Source: Micromussa lordhowensis (taxonomy: Eukaryota; Cnidaria; Anthozoa; Scleractinia; Lobophylliidae). From it: a DNA stretch of 64,000 bases. Of the stretch, positions 22,733-33,689 are shown one piece after another (the first letter of the stretch is position 1; every line of letters begins with the position of its first letter). Position numbers and translations under genes: made by a program. The notes beneath the pieces were generated by a model that did no database searches, had not been told where the DNA came from, and saw only the letters and a list, made by a program, of their open reading frames with translations. The stretch is taken from the NCBI GenBank assembly GCA_964020085.1, contig OZ026596.1, positions 9,203,239 through 9,267,238 on the forward strand. The letters are read 5' to 3'.

Positions 22733-23588
22733 GGCCCGGTTCAAACGTCGAACTTTACATGTGCCGAACCTAATACCAATTTGGGTCGACCCAAATAATT
22801 AAGTTCGGCAGTTGATTCAAACGTCGAACCTAATTTAGTCGAACTTAATTGCAAAAATAAAAGAGACATTATTGCAAACGGCGGTTATTGCTGACCAAAA
22901 TGGCGTATAAATGTGGGAAAGACAAATCGTGGAAATAAAGAGCTTGCTTTTCTTGCAAGTGCGATCAAGTAGGAAAGAACAAGTCGAGGAAGGCGACTCC
23001 AGATGCAGTTAGCATTAAACAACCGAAGACGATGTTTGAATTTGGTTTGCCTTCTATTATTAATTATTCCCCATTCCTCGTTAAATTCGTTCCTGTCGTC
23101 GGTTTCTTCAAGATTCACCACTTCATTTTCATTTTCTCTCAAAAGTATGACTCGTAGTACGCCACCAGACTGCCTGCTTTCCAACCCGCTCATCGTTTTC
23201 AAATACAGAACACCGCGCACAGAATTGAAGTGGTTTATCCTCATCAAAGTATATTTCGTGCTCTCGAAGAAGGGGGAACACATCTCTTCCCGCCATTTTG
23301 TTCCAACAGATGAAAACAAGCTGTAGGAAACGTGCAGAACTCTGGGTAAAAAATAATTTATTTAATGTATTTGTAATGTATGCATTAGATTCGGCACATG
23401 TCAAGTTCGACGTTTGAAACGAAGTCGATCTTTTGCTGTTCTATTCGACAAGCCCGGTCGAATAGAACGGCAGGTCGACCCAAATACAAATCTGTCGAAC
23501 CTAATTGATTCAGACGTCGAACTTTACATGTGCCGAATCTAATAATTAGATTCGGCACATGTAAAGTTCGACGTTTGAACCAGGCCTT
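22733..23588. mobile_element. Element with GGTTCAAACGTCGAACTTTACATGTGC terminal inverted repeats
   Basis: The left end reads GGTTCAAACGTCGAACTTTA then CATGTGCCGAACCTAAT; the right end is its complement ending TTCGACGTTTGAACCAGGCC. Extra inverted copies of the terminal motif lie at 22800-22850, 23390-23420 and 23505-23550, giving compound ends. The interior (about 22885-23340) has overlapping open frames on both strands. The size of about 860 bp fits a non-autonomous DNA transposon, possibly carrying captured sequence. Confidence 0.7.
22885..23404 (-). pseudogene. Possible coding fragment carried inside the element
   Basis: Two minus-strand frames (23319..22885, 144 codons; 23404..23129, 91 codons) overlap. 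One begins MAGRDVFPLLREHEIYFDED and later becomes the other's acidic stretch (ENEVVNLEETDDRNEFNEEW), as if a frameshift separates two parts of one former reading frame. I do not recognise the family; a decayed transposase N-terminus or a captured host exon is possible. No catalytic motif is visible. Confidence 0.25.
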
Positions 23589-23589
23589 A

Positions 23590-25185
23590 AGCTTTCTTTA
23601 TTCTTTCTTCGTTACTCCTCATCATTATTTCACTGCAATACGACTGCAAAATAACATCGACCCAACATTTCCCGCAATTTTTTGTCAGGAGCCTTTGCCG
23701 GGGAGGTCTGTGTTTTCTCACACTGACTGCAGTGGTTGACGGCATGACCACATTAACGATTTGACGAGGTGTGATAAAGCTTGCAAAACCTTGTGGGGCC
23801 GAAAATTCCCTCTAGCTCTTTCTTCAAGCCCCGAATTAATTGCTGTTTTTCACTGTCTATTTATAAAAATAAAGATCGTAATCATTCAATAACTAAACCA
23901 AGCAATGCGTACGTGAGTTAATCGGGGAAATCCGGGCCGGGTTGGGGGGGGGGGATTCCCAACGTCGGGATGTGCTGTCTGAACCACAGATAACCCAAAC
24001 ACTCTATCTGTAGTAAAAATAAATGTACTGTTATTGACCTGTGTTCCTGTGTCTTTTTGAGTTCCCCGTGCCTGAACCATAAAATATGTACAGAGCCGTA
24101 AAAACACAAAACCCTATGCCCTATTTCAAACCTAAGCCAAAAATCGATAGCCCATTTCAAACCTCTAAAACAACCAGAAATGGCTTGTACTTGCGTAAAC
24201 ATTTGAGGAGGGCTACAAACGGAAAGTAAATGGTTCCTTGTAAATACAATACCCAATAGCAAGCCAGAGTGAAAATCATAGCCTACAAGTATTTCATACC
24301 AAAAGGGCTAAAATCTATATCCTTTTTCAGACCAAAATCACTCATGACTCAAACGCCGCTCCATAGAGTGGAGTACTCCTCCCCTCCCCCCCCCCCGCGA
24401 GATTTTTCACCCGTACAGAAATTAACATGGACGCCATATGTTAGTGCTCCTTCTTCACACGTGACCTGAAACCCTGTCGAGTGCTAAAAGCTTTGTAAAA
24501 CGTCAAGTAACTTTGGACTATGACAACGTGGTGGTCGGTCAAGTTCACGGCACTTGGCCAAGTCCATGGTGTTTCACGGAACCGGTAATCATTGCGCCAA
24601 AGAATATACCTCTCCTCGAACGTGACGAAGGTTGGCAAATAATAAACTTCGTCAATGCAAGCTCAAAAAAACATTTCTCAGTAAATGTCGAAAAAGATTT
24701 TCTGTTGTAGTCCATCTGCTGCTGTTTGACATCGTGCAGTTTGTATTTATTATATTTATTATTTGTGAATCCGTCGTGCGTGCGAACACAAAGGCATTTG
24801 TTGTTTTGCAAACACTGTCAGTCTTATAGTTCGGTCTGTCTCCCTGTGTTTGCACCTTTTCTACTTGTCTCTTTCATTCCCTTGATCTTATTTTGTTTTG
24901 CACGCCAAAGGCTTGGGAATAACTCGAAAACCGCAAGGTTTATTCATCCCCCTCGCTCGACTTTAAACATATCTATTTTCTGAGTTCTTGTAGTTCTTGT
25001 AGTTTTAATTTTCTCTGCAAATGTGTTTTAAGTGTTCAGAGCAAATAAAACAGTGCTGTTGTTGCTTGCGCACGCACGCAAACCAATAGATTATTTACTA
25101 AGTTATTAATAACCAACAATACTTATTTCTTCTGATTCAACCTTTTATTAGCTTCATGGTGGTAGGCTCTTTTCTATGGTTTTAT
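23590..25185. other. Intergenic stretch with a decayed repeat
   Basis: 24090-24400 repeats phrases such as CCCATTTCAAACCT and ends in a C tract (24383-24397); part of it resembles the inverse of 22400-22480 (AGAGTGATTTTAGTCTGAAA). A G tract lies at 23944-23953. No supported exon. Confidence 0.35.
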
Positions 25186-25189
25186 TTTT

Positions 25190-25400
25190 TAAGGCTGGTT
25201 TTCACTAGCGCATAAGCATAAGCACAAGCATAAGCATAACATTAGCATAAGCATAAACAGAAACATAAGAAGAACGAACCCACTTATTTGTCTGATGCTG
25301 TTCTCACTTGCGCATAAGCATAAGCATAAGCCCATAAGCATAAGAAAAACAAACATGTTCGTTTTTCTTATGCTTATGCTTATGTTATGTTATTGCAATA
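25190..25400. mobile_element. GGCTGGTTTTCACTAGCG element end with (GCATAA)n
   Basis: TTAAGGCTGGTTTTCACTAG followed by CATAAG repeats; a second degenerate TTCTCACTTGCG plus CATAAG block starts at about 25302, and inverted CTTATG repeats close the unit near 25390. Same terminal sequence as the elements at 51399-52329, but with a different internal hexamer. Confidence 0.6.
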
Positions 25401-25660
25401 AAGTGATAATGACGCTCACCTACGCAGCTTGAGCTACAGCTGGAAACACAATTAAATAATAAGATTCCTCTGGTCCACAAGAACAAAAAACTGCTATTAA
25501 ATATGTTTTGTATTTGTGAAAAACCTGTCAAACGATTGTGTAATTTTTTTCTGAGCATTTAGATGAAGCACGATAAAACTAACTCGCGACGCAGGACAGG
25601 CAGCCGTACGTGTTCCTCGGAATAGTCACGTTTTTTTAAAAACATAATTTCCTGGAAATT

Positions 25661-25927
25661 CTAGCCTCTGTTGCGCTCGTTGCGACATAATTCCTCCCTC
25701 TGCCCACCCACAGATTGAGAAGCGTCAAAAATAGATGGGTCTGGCCTCCTGCTGCTTCCAGAAACGACACTGTAAACTGCCTTGTATTTTTTTTTATATT
25801 TTTCAAACTCTTCTTGTTGTGACTTCCTTCGGGACTCAAAGCAAAATTCTTGTCTGAGAAAAATAAGTAGAACGAGAGGTTCAAAGGTACGAGGAATGTT
25901 CTTTTTCCAAACATTCGGATGATGCAA
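25661..25927 (-). other. Open frame of unknown nature (88 codons)
   Basis: The minus-strand frame contains a charged stretch (FESRRKSQQEEFEKYKKKYK) followed by a serine-rich part, a composition more protein-like than most ORFs here. It overlaps another open frame and abuts the repeat at 25912-26034. No known domain recognised. Confidence 0.15.
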
Positions 25928-26034
25928 TGTCTACTGAAAGTCACATGTTCCCTGGAAAGAAATAATGTTGTCACGTTTGTAACTCAATTTAATTCACTCG
26001 TCGCGCCATCTTTTCTCTGCCAAACCGCAATAGG
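25912..26034. repeat. Dispersed repeat, copy 1 (second copy 27022-27147)
   Basis: Both copies contain CACGTTTGTAAC-CAATTT and GTCGCGCCATCTTTTCTC followed by an imperfect ACCGCAAT. In the second copy the minus strand reads AAAAGATGGCGCGACGGGTG and then a GTGAGC donor-like site. Confidence 0.5.
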
Positions 26035-26041
26035 AAAACTT

Positions 26042-26417
26042 CTAAGGCGGGGGTAAACATGAATAGGAGCGAAATTTGAAGTAATATTAAAAGGAAATTG
26101 TTAGGATTAAGATGGGTTGGAAACACTACCAGACAGTTGATCCTCGCAAAAGAAAGCCCCAGGTTGCTAGGGAACTGTTTGGTATCCGTCTACTAATTCT
26201 TCACTTCAAATTTCAATTTTCCAAATCCATCAAATCTTCAACGTTTCATATTTTCCTCAATTTAACCTATCCGCTGAAAAAAAATATCTCTTTCCCAAAA
26301 TGCCCCAAAATCACCCAAAAATTTACACAAAACCGCCAAACAGTGCTTAATGAGATGAGCAGAGAGATTTAGTGTCACTTGAAACGTGACCGAGATTCAC
26401 GTGTACCCCCGCCTTAA
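26042..26417. mobile_element. TTAA-ended MITE, family 1, copy 2
   Basis: Left TAAGGCGGGGGTAAACATGA, preceded by C instead of T; right GTGTACCCCCGCCTTAATTA. Internal blocks GGAACTGTTTGG and CCAAAAATTTACAC match the other copies. Confidence 0.7.
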
Positions 26418-26419
26418 TT

Positions 26420-28765
26420 AAAGAGTGTTCTAGGATTGACAACTACCTTGCTAAATTTCTGTTTTTTGTTGTTGTTGCTAGCCGTGACTCTATGCAAACG
26501 TCTCAGGGGGAAAATTGGAACGCTCTCAGGAGAAGGTCAGGGATGTTAATCAGAAAATTTGAATTTTATTCCTAAAGAAGACTAATGCGGGCGTTGCTGG
26601 AGCTTCATTAGACCCCTAAAATATACCACTTAAAACTGAATAGGTTCGATTACTAGCCACCTTTCAAGAAAGGATCCCGCGCGCACTTGTAGACCCGACT
26701 CGCGTATTTGAAAGATCAGAAAAGAAAAAAAAAAGAAAAAAAAATGGAATTATTACAACACAATGTATTCGTAAGGTAGCCCATCCAAGCATAAACCCCG
26801 CTCAGCAGGACTTAGCTTTGTTGAGCGGACGACACGCAGTGCTGTCCTTGTGGTATCATAACTCTAAATGGAACAAAAAACATAGGAATGAAAAAGATTT
26901 TGCCAGTGAGCGTTAACTTTCAAAGTTAACTTAACCTATGAATTAAAACCTCAAGTCAGTGGCATTAGATGGACGATCCATTTTCCAAGTTGAGTGGCTC
27001 ATATCCACCTTGATTTCTAACATTCAGATGGAGCAAGATTTAACATAAATTCACGTGTTTACTGGTAAGAAAGTGCTCACGTTTGTAACGCAATTTCCTG
27101 GAAAGTCACCCGTCGCGCCATCTTTTCTCCACAAACGTACCGCAATTGGTGAAATTTAAAAATATAGAAGACGGTCGTCTAGAATTGACAGTGCAGATGA
27201 AAAATGGCTTGTTAGCAATGGTGTTGACTCTTTTTAGTAGATTTTTAGGAGAAGAAAAGGTAGGCATAGCTAATGGTGAATGCAGTAGACCATTTGGAAC
27301 GCGTGCTACCGCAGACACCTCCCAGGGGTCCAGTAAATGAACTGTTGCAACACCAGCTTGATATAAATGTGACTCCAAGCGTTTTATTTTGCAAAAAAAA
27401 AACAAGAACACGACGATCGCTGGTGTAGAAGAAGTTGCTCCAGGACTGCAGCAAGCGACGAAAAATTTGACACACCACTTGGTACGTTTGACTATCATAA
27501 AGTAGACGATTTGTTTTCTTCGTGTTAACCGATTTAGTGGCGCGAATATCGCATCTGATTTTCCACATGCTAGTTTTACTCGCGTACTTGGGTCGCATAC
27601 GACTTCGCTTAATGAGCGCAACATTTACTATCGATATTGCTGATAAGTCGCATGCACTGTTTAAAAATCGCACAGCCTAAGTCGGCCCGTTTACAAGTCA
27701 ACCCTTTATTTACCGTAATATTCGAATTTCAATGGTGCGCTTTCAACACCGTTTGGCAAGGTCTTGGTCTGGCGCAGAAATCCGTTCCATAAATTTTGCA
27801 GAACAGCTCATTCTTAACTACCGAGTGCGAGGAAAATATCGTTTCTCGTTTACATTTCGGACCACAAATTCCTTGAGACAAGGTATACAGTTTGTGGAGT
27901 GAAAATCTCAGCCCATGTAATTATCCAGAAATTATCCAGCTATACAGCTGCATCAGTAAATTTTAGAGATTTCGGATCTCGGGTATCAGTTCAAAAAGGC
28001 TTCGTTCTAGACTGACGGTCAGAGGAGTTTAAGTTTTGATCAATGCATAGCTACCTAAGAACCTCATCTAATACAGTCTTTGAGTCACGCGCGCGAGCGG
28101 TGAAGAGCAAAACGATCTGGCGGGAAGAAGTCTGGCGAAGAGGCGTTAAGAAGGTAACTTTCTCGTCCAAAGCATTTTGAATTTCAGGGTTATGGAGGTG
28201 CGTGACACAAGGCTACGATCTACCATGTTGAAAATATATTCTTATCTCATGATTTTGAGCCTTTTTAGAAGCTAGAGCATTAGGAAAAGTGCTTATGTAA
28301 ATACTTGTTTTTTCAGTACTGATGATCAGTCGCCTAGATATCCAGAGTAAGCTCCGTGATGTGTACACTATTTTCCAGCCGCCATATTGGTGTACCACGG
28401 ATGTACACAAAAATGGCATTTTCAAACTTGGCTCTGTTAATTTCTGCGACACATTTCGACGATTATCTGAAGTTTGGCAGGCGTAAAAACTTGGACAAGT
28501 ATCCTATTTAGTTATCTTCTATAACAGCACAATTTCTTAGCTTTTTCCATTGGATGGTTTTAGATTTATTTTTTTTTTATTGCGTGACAGTGAAAACGAT
28601 CTATAGCCTAATGATAATTTGTGACGAATTGCTCCCTAATTAAGCGGCCACTTCCCATTTCTGAGGCTGACCGCTTAATACAATGTAAGGCGTGGACGTT
28701 ACAGAGAGAAAAACAGTGAAGCTAAAACTTCTTAAAATCACTGAGTTTAAGTGGCCTAAACCTCG
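26420..28765. other. Intergenic stretch, no supported gene
   Basis: Contains an A/G-rich tract at 26718-26744. The longest ORF of the window (minus, 27624..27106, 172 codons) overlaps another open frame and shows no domain pattern; I do not call it a gene. Confidence 0.35.
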
Positions 28766-28769
28766 AAAG

Positions 28770-28932
28770 CAACATAGAGACAACATAGATATAACATGGA
28801 GACAACATAGAGACACCATGGAGACAACATAGAGATAACATAGAGACAACATAGAGATAACATAGAGACAATATGGAGACAACATAAAGACAACATAGAG
28901 CCGGACAACATAGAGATAACATAGTAAATAGC
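28770..28932. repeat. Minisatellite, 11-bp unit ACATAGAGACA
   Basis: About 14 units, mostly alternating ACATAGAGACA and ACATAGAGATA with a few variants (one carries GCCGG). Translations of it give Leu/Val/Tyr-rich pseudo-ORFs. Confidence 0.9.
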
Positions 28933-28974
28933 ATAGTTCGTATAGTGTGATCGTCCGGGTGAGGGTAGTTCTGA

Positions 28975-29046
28975 GAAGAACTGTTGTTGGTGACTGACGT
29001 TTCGACAACCTGAGCGGAAGTCATCTTCAGAGTGAAGCCGTGAACT
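28975..29046 (-). repeat. Penelope-element-associated conserved segment
   Basis: The minus strand reads CTGAAGATGACTTCCGCTCA then GGTTGTCGAAACGTCAGTCA. I associate this phrase with Penelope-like element terminal regions. It contains CTGANGA and GAAAC boxes but a complete hammerhead fold is not evident. Confidence 0.4.
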
Positions 29047-29392
29047 TTGACGAGACGAGCGCAACTAGTTTGTGACACACCGGACAGTTTACGTGACGAA
29101 AACAAATACCTTGAACGTGTTTTTCACAAGAACAACTACGACGCTGACTTTATTAGACGAAACATTTACCGACCTACCGAAGCTGACGCAACGAACCGGA
29201 ACCCGACACCTGTTACTACAGTGACTATACCTTATATTAAGGGCACTTCTGAGACCATCTCACGGATCCTACAGCCCTACAACATCCGTGTTGGCCACAA
29301 ACCTACAACTACGTTACGACACCGTTTACTGACCAACGTTAAAGACAGGGACGAACCCAACAACAGACAGGGAGCAGTTTACAAGATCAAAT
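29047..29392 (+). pseudogene. Penelope-like retroelement remnant, linker before the GIY-YIG domain
   Basis: The frame contains VTIPYIKGTSETISRILQPY followed by NIRVGHKPTTTLRHRL and an AVYKIK ending. This is the characteristic segment between the reverse transcriptase and the GIY-YIG endonuclease of Penelope-like elements (known family pattern). The RT core is missing upstream (5' truncation). The frame is broken at 29393 by a 408-bp insertion, after which the endonuclease continues at 29801. Confidence 0.7.
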
Positions 29393-29800
29393 CCCGGGGG
29401 GGGGGGTACTTAACAAAGTTTAATACGGGGAGGCTCCGCCCCGAGGTCCAACCCCTTACCTTTTTATATACCATTTTGGCAGAAAAGGTACTCCTTTTAT
29501 ATACCTTTTATTGAAAAAAGGTACCCCTTTCACATACCTTCTTTAGGAAGTCTTGTTCTCATTTTCATGTAGGGCTTAATAAATAACCTGATACAGCCAT
29601 AAGGACCGTCTATTCGAAATATTATAATTAAAGGCCCTATTAAATACCTAAATGACCGATTTCCCTACCCTTTTATATACCTCAACTTGTGAAATTCCTA
29701 CCCTTTTACTGTAAATACCTGACCCCTGAAAAAGGTAACCCTTTGGGGGGGAGCCTACCCATATAGGCCATTATAGGGAGTACCCCCCCCCCCTCCCGGG
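29393..29800. mobile_element. 408-bp element inserted in the Penelope remnant, 8-bp target duplication
   Basis: Left end CCCGGGGGGGGGGTACT; right end AGTACCCCCCCCCCTCCCGG(G), i.e. inverted repeats. GATCAAAT stands on both sides (29385-29392 and 29801-29808). Interior rich in CCTTTTATATACC motifs, non-coding. Related ends appear at 57843-58025 and 60525-60550. The 8-bp duplication suggests a hAT-driven MITE (inference). Confidence 0.8.
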
Positions 29801-30060
29801 GATCAAATGCTCCGACTGTCAGGCTTCTTACATCGGTGGCTGAAACCTGAACACGAGACTGACTGAACACAAACGAGCCAAGAGAAATGGTGATGTCAAC
29901 AATCAAATTGCTGTACATCATCAACTGACAAACCACAACATTGACTGGGACACTGCAAACCATCTTTTGCTGACGAGCCTTATTAGTTTTAGCTTTTTTT
30001 CCAAATTAGGACTTACAAAACAAGTCGTGAGACTGGTGCAGCTGTTTGAATAGCCGATTG
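29801..30060 (+). pseudogene. Penelope-like remnant, GIY-YIG endonuclease part
   Basis: Reads IKCSDCQASYIGG, then an in-frame TGA (29841-29843), then NLNTRLTEHKRAKRNGDVNN and a histidine-rich HHQLTNHNIDWD. This is the CxxC...YIG and RLxEH...H pattern of the Penelope-type GIY-YIG nuclease. The stop codon, the upstream insertion and the loss of similarity after about 29970 mark it as dead. Confidence 0.7.
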
Positions 30061-30179
30061 TCCATTTGTAGACTTCTAAGAATTGTGTGTAAGTGGATCA
30101 ATTGTCGAGCTCTATCCTTCTACTGACAGGATTTGATGTAAATCATATAGAAACAGCTAAAGTTTCAAAGTAACAATTG

Positions 30180-32150
30180 TTCTTTTAGGGATGGTTTTCG
30201 TTTACAACTGCAGTCGATTACGTAATCAGTAGAACAGACAAAATTCGACTAAGAATGCTAAACTAATAATTTGTTTTTGAAATTCTTTACTATCTGCAAC
30301 TTTCGCCGATAGAAAACTCTTGGTCGCGTATTTACCACTGAGAAAATAGCCAACATTTGAAAGTAAATATAAACCAAAGAAAGATATAACACTTGACATT
30401 AGATTTTTTCGTCCTGTTTGCAATTTGAACAATTTATTTCTGGGATTATTTTTCGTTTACAACTGCAGTTGGTTATGTAATCAGTAGAATACACCAAATT
30501 GGACTTAAGAATGCTAAACGAATAATTTATTTTGGAAATTCTTTGCCATCTAGACAGGTTCTGCGATAGGAAACTCTTGTTCGTGTTTTTACCACTGTGT
30601 ACAAAGCCAACATTTGTAAGTATATATACAAACCAAAGAATGATTGCACACTTGACAAAATATTTTTTGTCCTGATAGCAATTTGAACAATTCTTTTCTG
30701 GGATTGGTTTTCGTTTACAAATTATGTAATCAGCACAACAGACAAACAGGACTAAAAAATGCTTAACTAATAATTCGTTTTGGAAAGCCTTTGCCAGTTA
30801 TTCCGACTTTAGCCGAGAGAAAACTCTTGGTCGCGATTTTACCACTGAGAAGATAGCCAACATTTGCAAGTAAATAAAAACCAAAGAAAAATAGAGCACT
30901 TGACATTAGATTGTTTTTCTCCTGTTTGCAATTTGAACAATGGATAGTTCTCGTTTTCAACTGCAGTCGATTGTGTAGTCAGCTGAACAGACCAAATGCT
31001 AAACTAACAATTTGTTTCAGAAATCTTTTGACATCTATGCACGTTCACCGATAGAAAAATCTTGTTCGCGTTTTTTCCACTGACAAGAAAAGCCAACATT
31101 TGTGAATAAATAACATCCAAAGAAAGATGTTGCACTTGAGACTACATTTTTACTCGTGATTGCAATTTAAACAATTCTTTTCTGGGAATGGTTTTCGTTT
31201 CAACTGCAGACGATTGCGTAATCAGTAGAGCACACCAAACTGGACTTAATTAAGAATGCTTAACTAATAAATTATTTCATCTATACACGTTCTCCGATAG
31301 AAAACTCTCGGCCGAGTTTTTACCACTGTGTAAAGAGGCAACATATGGTCAATAAAGAAAAGCTAAAGAAAGAAGTTGCACTTGAGATTTTTTGTCCTGA
31401 TTGGAATTTTGAACAATCTTTTCCGGGAATAGTAATTCTCGTTTAAAATTATGTAACCACCACAACAGCCAAACTCGATTCAAGAATGCTAAACTAATAA
31501 TTTGTTTCGGAAATTATTTACCCTATGAACACGTTCTCTGATAGAAAACTCTTGTTCGCGTTTTTGCCACTGTGTAAAAGACAACATCTGTTCAATAAAT
31601 AAAACCAAAGACTGGATAGCACACTTAACAAAAGATTTTTACTCCTGATTGCAATTTTAACAATTTTTTTTCTGAGAATGGTTTTCGTTTACAAATTATG
31701 TAATCAGCACAACAGCCAAATTTGGCTGAAGAATGCTAAACTAATAATTTGCTTTGGAAATTCTTTGTCATCTGTACACTTTCGCCGATAGAAAACTCTT
31801 TGTCGCGATTTTACCACTGAGAAAAAGCCAACATGTTGTCAATAAATAGAAAACCAAAGACAGATGTAGAAGTCGTAGAACTTGAGGTAAGATTCGTTGT
31901 CCTGACTGCACTTTGAATTTTTTTTTTTGTCTGTGAATAGTTTTCGTTCACAACTGCAGTCGATTACGTAATCAGTAGAACAGACGAAATTCGACTAAAG
32001 AATGCAATCTGACACTTTAGGTGATGGAAAACTCATGTCGCGTTTTTTACCACTGAGAAATAAGCCGACATAAAAATAAAAAAACAAAGACAAAAAAGGA
32101 AGATACCGAAGGAAAAGATACAGCACTTGACATAAGTTGTTTTGGTCCTA
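30180..32150. repeat. Satellite-like tandem array, about 250-bp unit, eight units
   Basis: The anchor (G/T)GTTTTCGTTTACAA recurs near 30195, 30450, 30708, 30948, 31192, 31436, 31682 and 31940, at spacings of about 240-258 bp. Each unit also has GAATGCTAAACTAATAATTT, CGATAGAAAACTCTTG-TCGCG, TTTACCACTGAGAAAA, CCAACATTTG and CTGATTGCAATTTGAACAAT blocks. Units are diverged by substitutions and indels. Minus-strand ORFs in units 1 and 3 are similar simply because the units are. Confidence 0.85.
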
Positions 32151-32344
32151 ATTACACTTAAAGGCAGCATGTATTAAGTTACAAGACTTTTGAGGAAAAA
32201 ATGTCGCATTTACTGCTAAGTGCAATTTAGACAAACTCCTTAATGTCAAAGGTTATACAATTCTCGTTTTGAAATTCCCGTTTAATTTTGTTTCAATAAC
32301 TTTAATGGTAAAAACAAACTTTCTATTGCGGTTCAATAACGAAA

Positions 32345-32527
32345 ATGTTGCAAAATCGCTTGTTTAAACGTTCTTTAATCGAGTTTGAACAATCCGTGAA
32401 TTCTGCTGATTACATAACCACTGTTACTAATTTTAAAACACTTATTATGGGAATGTTTGAACCGAGAATTGAAACTATGAACTCTGAACTGGTGATCATG
32501 ATCATTGATAAGATTACCCAAGCTTAA
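32345..32527 (+). other. Isolated 60-codon open frame after the satellite
   Basis: Begins MLQNRLFKRSLIEFEQSVNS and ends with a TAA. The composition (alternating charged and hydrophobic residues) is protein-like, but there is no family I recognise and no splice or promoter context. Could be an exon, a decayed element or chance. Confidence 0.15.
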
Positions 32528-32529
32528 CA

Positions 32530-33685
32530 TCGAATTTACGGGCTTTATCATGGTACATTTACAAATATGGTAAAACTGTGTCTACTTTTGATTCTTTTAT
32601 GGTTCTCTTTGGCTAAGAATTAAAAACAGAAGGAAAATTGAGAAATAATTGAATAAGCCAAACCTAACAACTTGAAAAAAGGTGAAAAGTCAAAACACGT
32701 TTACGAACGAGATATCAGTCAGGGATTTGTAAGAGCCGATCGATTTAGAGGTAATTTGCTCAGTGAGGGTTTTTGCCTTCTGACGTGCAAAGTGCTCAAG
32801 TGTAAGGGAGTGATAAGTTTGCAGATGTCAGGTGAAGTAAGTTGCATAAGTGCGTAGACGTGAGACTTTGTCAACCATTGGTGATATGACAAACATGTTT
32901 TAATTACTTAAAGACTCTTTGTTGAATAAGTCCAATTTAGGCCGGTGAGGTCTGATGAAAGCGCCTTATTCTCTGAACCCTCCAACGGTGAAAATAATAC
33001 AATTAACAATGAAACATCTAATTAAACGTCGATTGCCTCTCTCATCGCTTACTGGCAATAAGAGTATGCGATGATAACAAACGTGTACAGTGTACATTTA
33101 TGCTCTCATGATAACCACAATGTTGCGTCCCAGAGAAATACATGTATCCGGGAGGTATCAGATCTATATTAAATTAAGAATGTCAGTCGGTTACCTTAAA
33201 TGAATTAAAAATATTTGTTAAGAGAGGGGACAAGAGGGGACAACTTGGTATACACTCGACCTGAAAAAGCTCGCGAGGCTTCGCGCGCGAGTGCTTTTGT
33301 TTTGCCGGTGGAGCCGCGAGGGGATTGGTGAAGCCAAGTTTAGACTTCGTGGCGGAAATAAAATGGCGACTAGGCCGCCAAAAATCACTCGCTTAAGAAT
33401 CCAGCCAGCTACGCAGGCTAAAGAAATGGCCGATTCTGCACGATTTAACAAAACAAATCATTTTTCCAAAATATTTCAAAACGTCATTTTGTGAAAAGGT
33501 AGCACACTTGTGTACCACCTTGTACAACAGTAAAATCTTTTTTGGATGGTTACACGTTACACAAACTAGACAATCGCTTGGCTTGGTAACATAAAACCAA
33601 ACAAATGCGAATAACCTTTGACACTCAAGTGAAAACCGCTCTATTTCATCCTTCGTCGACGAGCACACAGAAGATTGACGAACTC
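32530..33685. other. Intergenic stretch
   Basis: 33230-33500 is more GC-rich, with GAGGGGACAA twice and a hairpin GCTCGCGAGGCTTCGCGCGCGAGTGC. A frame MATRPPKITRLRIQPATQAK lies at 33363-33422, without further support. Confidence 0.3.
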
Positions 33686-33689
33686 TTCA

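Noticed and set aside
27106..27673. Longest ORFs of the window (172 and 142 codons, minus strand, overlapping)
   Set aside because: Two overlapping frames are open at once, with no domain pattern, signal peptide or splice support; probably chance.
28640..29105. Leu/Val/Tyr/Cys-rich minus-strand ORFs resembling membrane proteins
   Set aside because: Translations of the 11-bp minisatellite.
30226..30960. Similar minus-strand ORFs (SFFGLYLLSNVGYFLSG-like) in satellite units 1 and 3
   Set aside because: Unit 2 and later units are frame-broken; the similarity follows from the DNA repeat, not from coding constraint.
30180..32150. CRISPR-like array
   Set aside because: Units are about 250 bp and diverged throughout, with no short identical repeats and spacers; the genome is eukaryotic.
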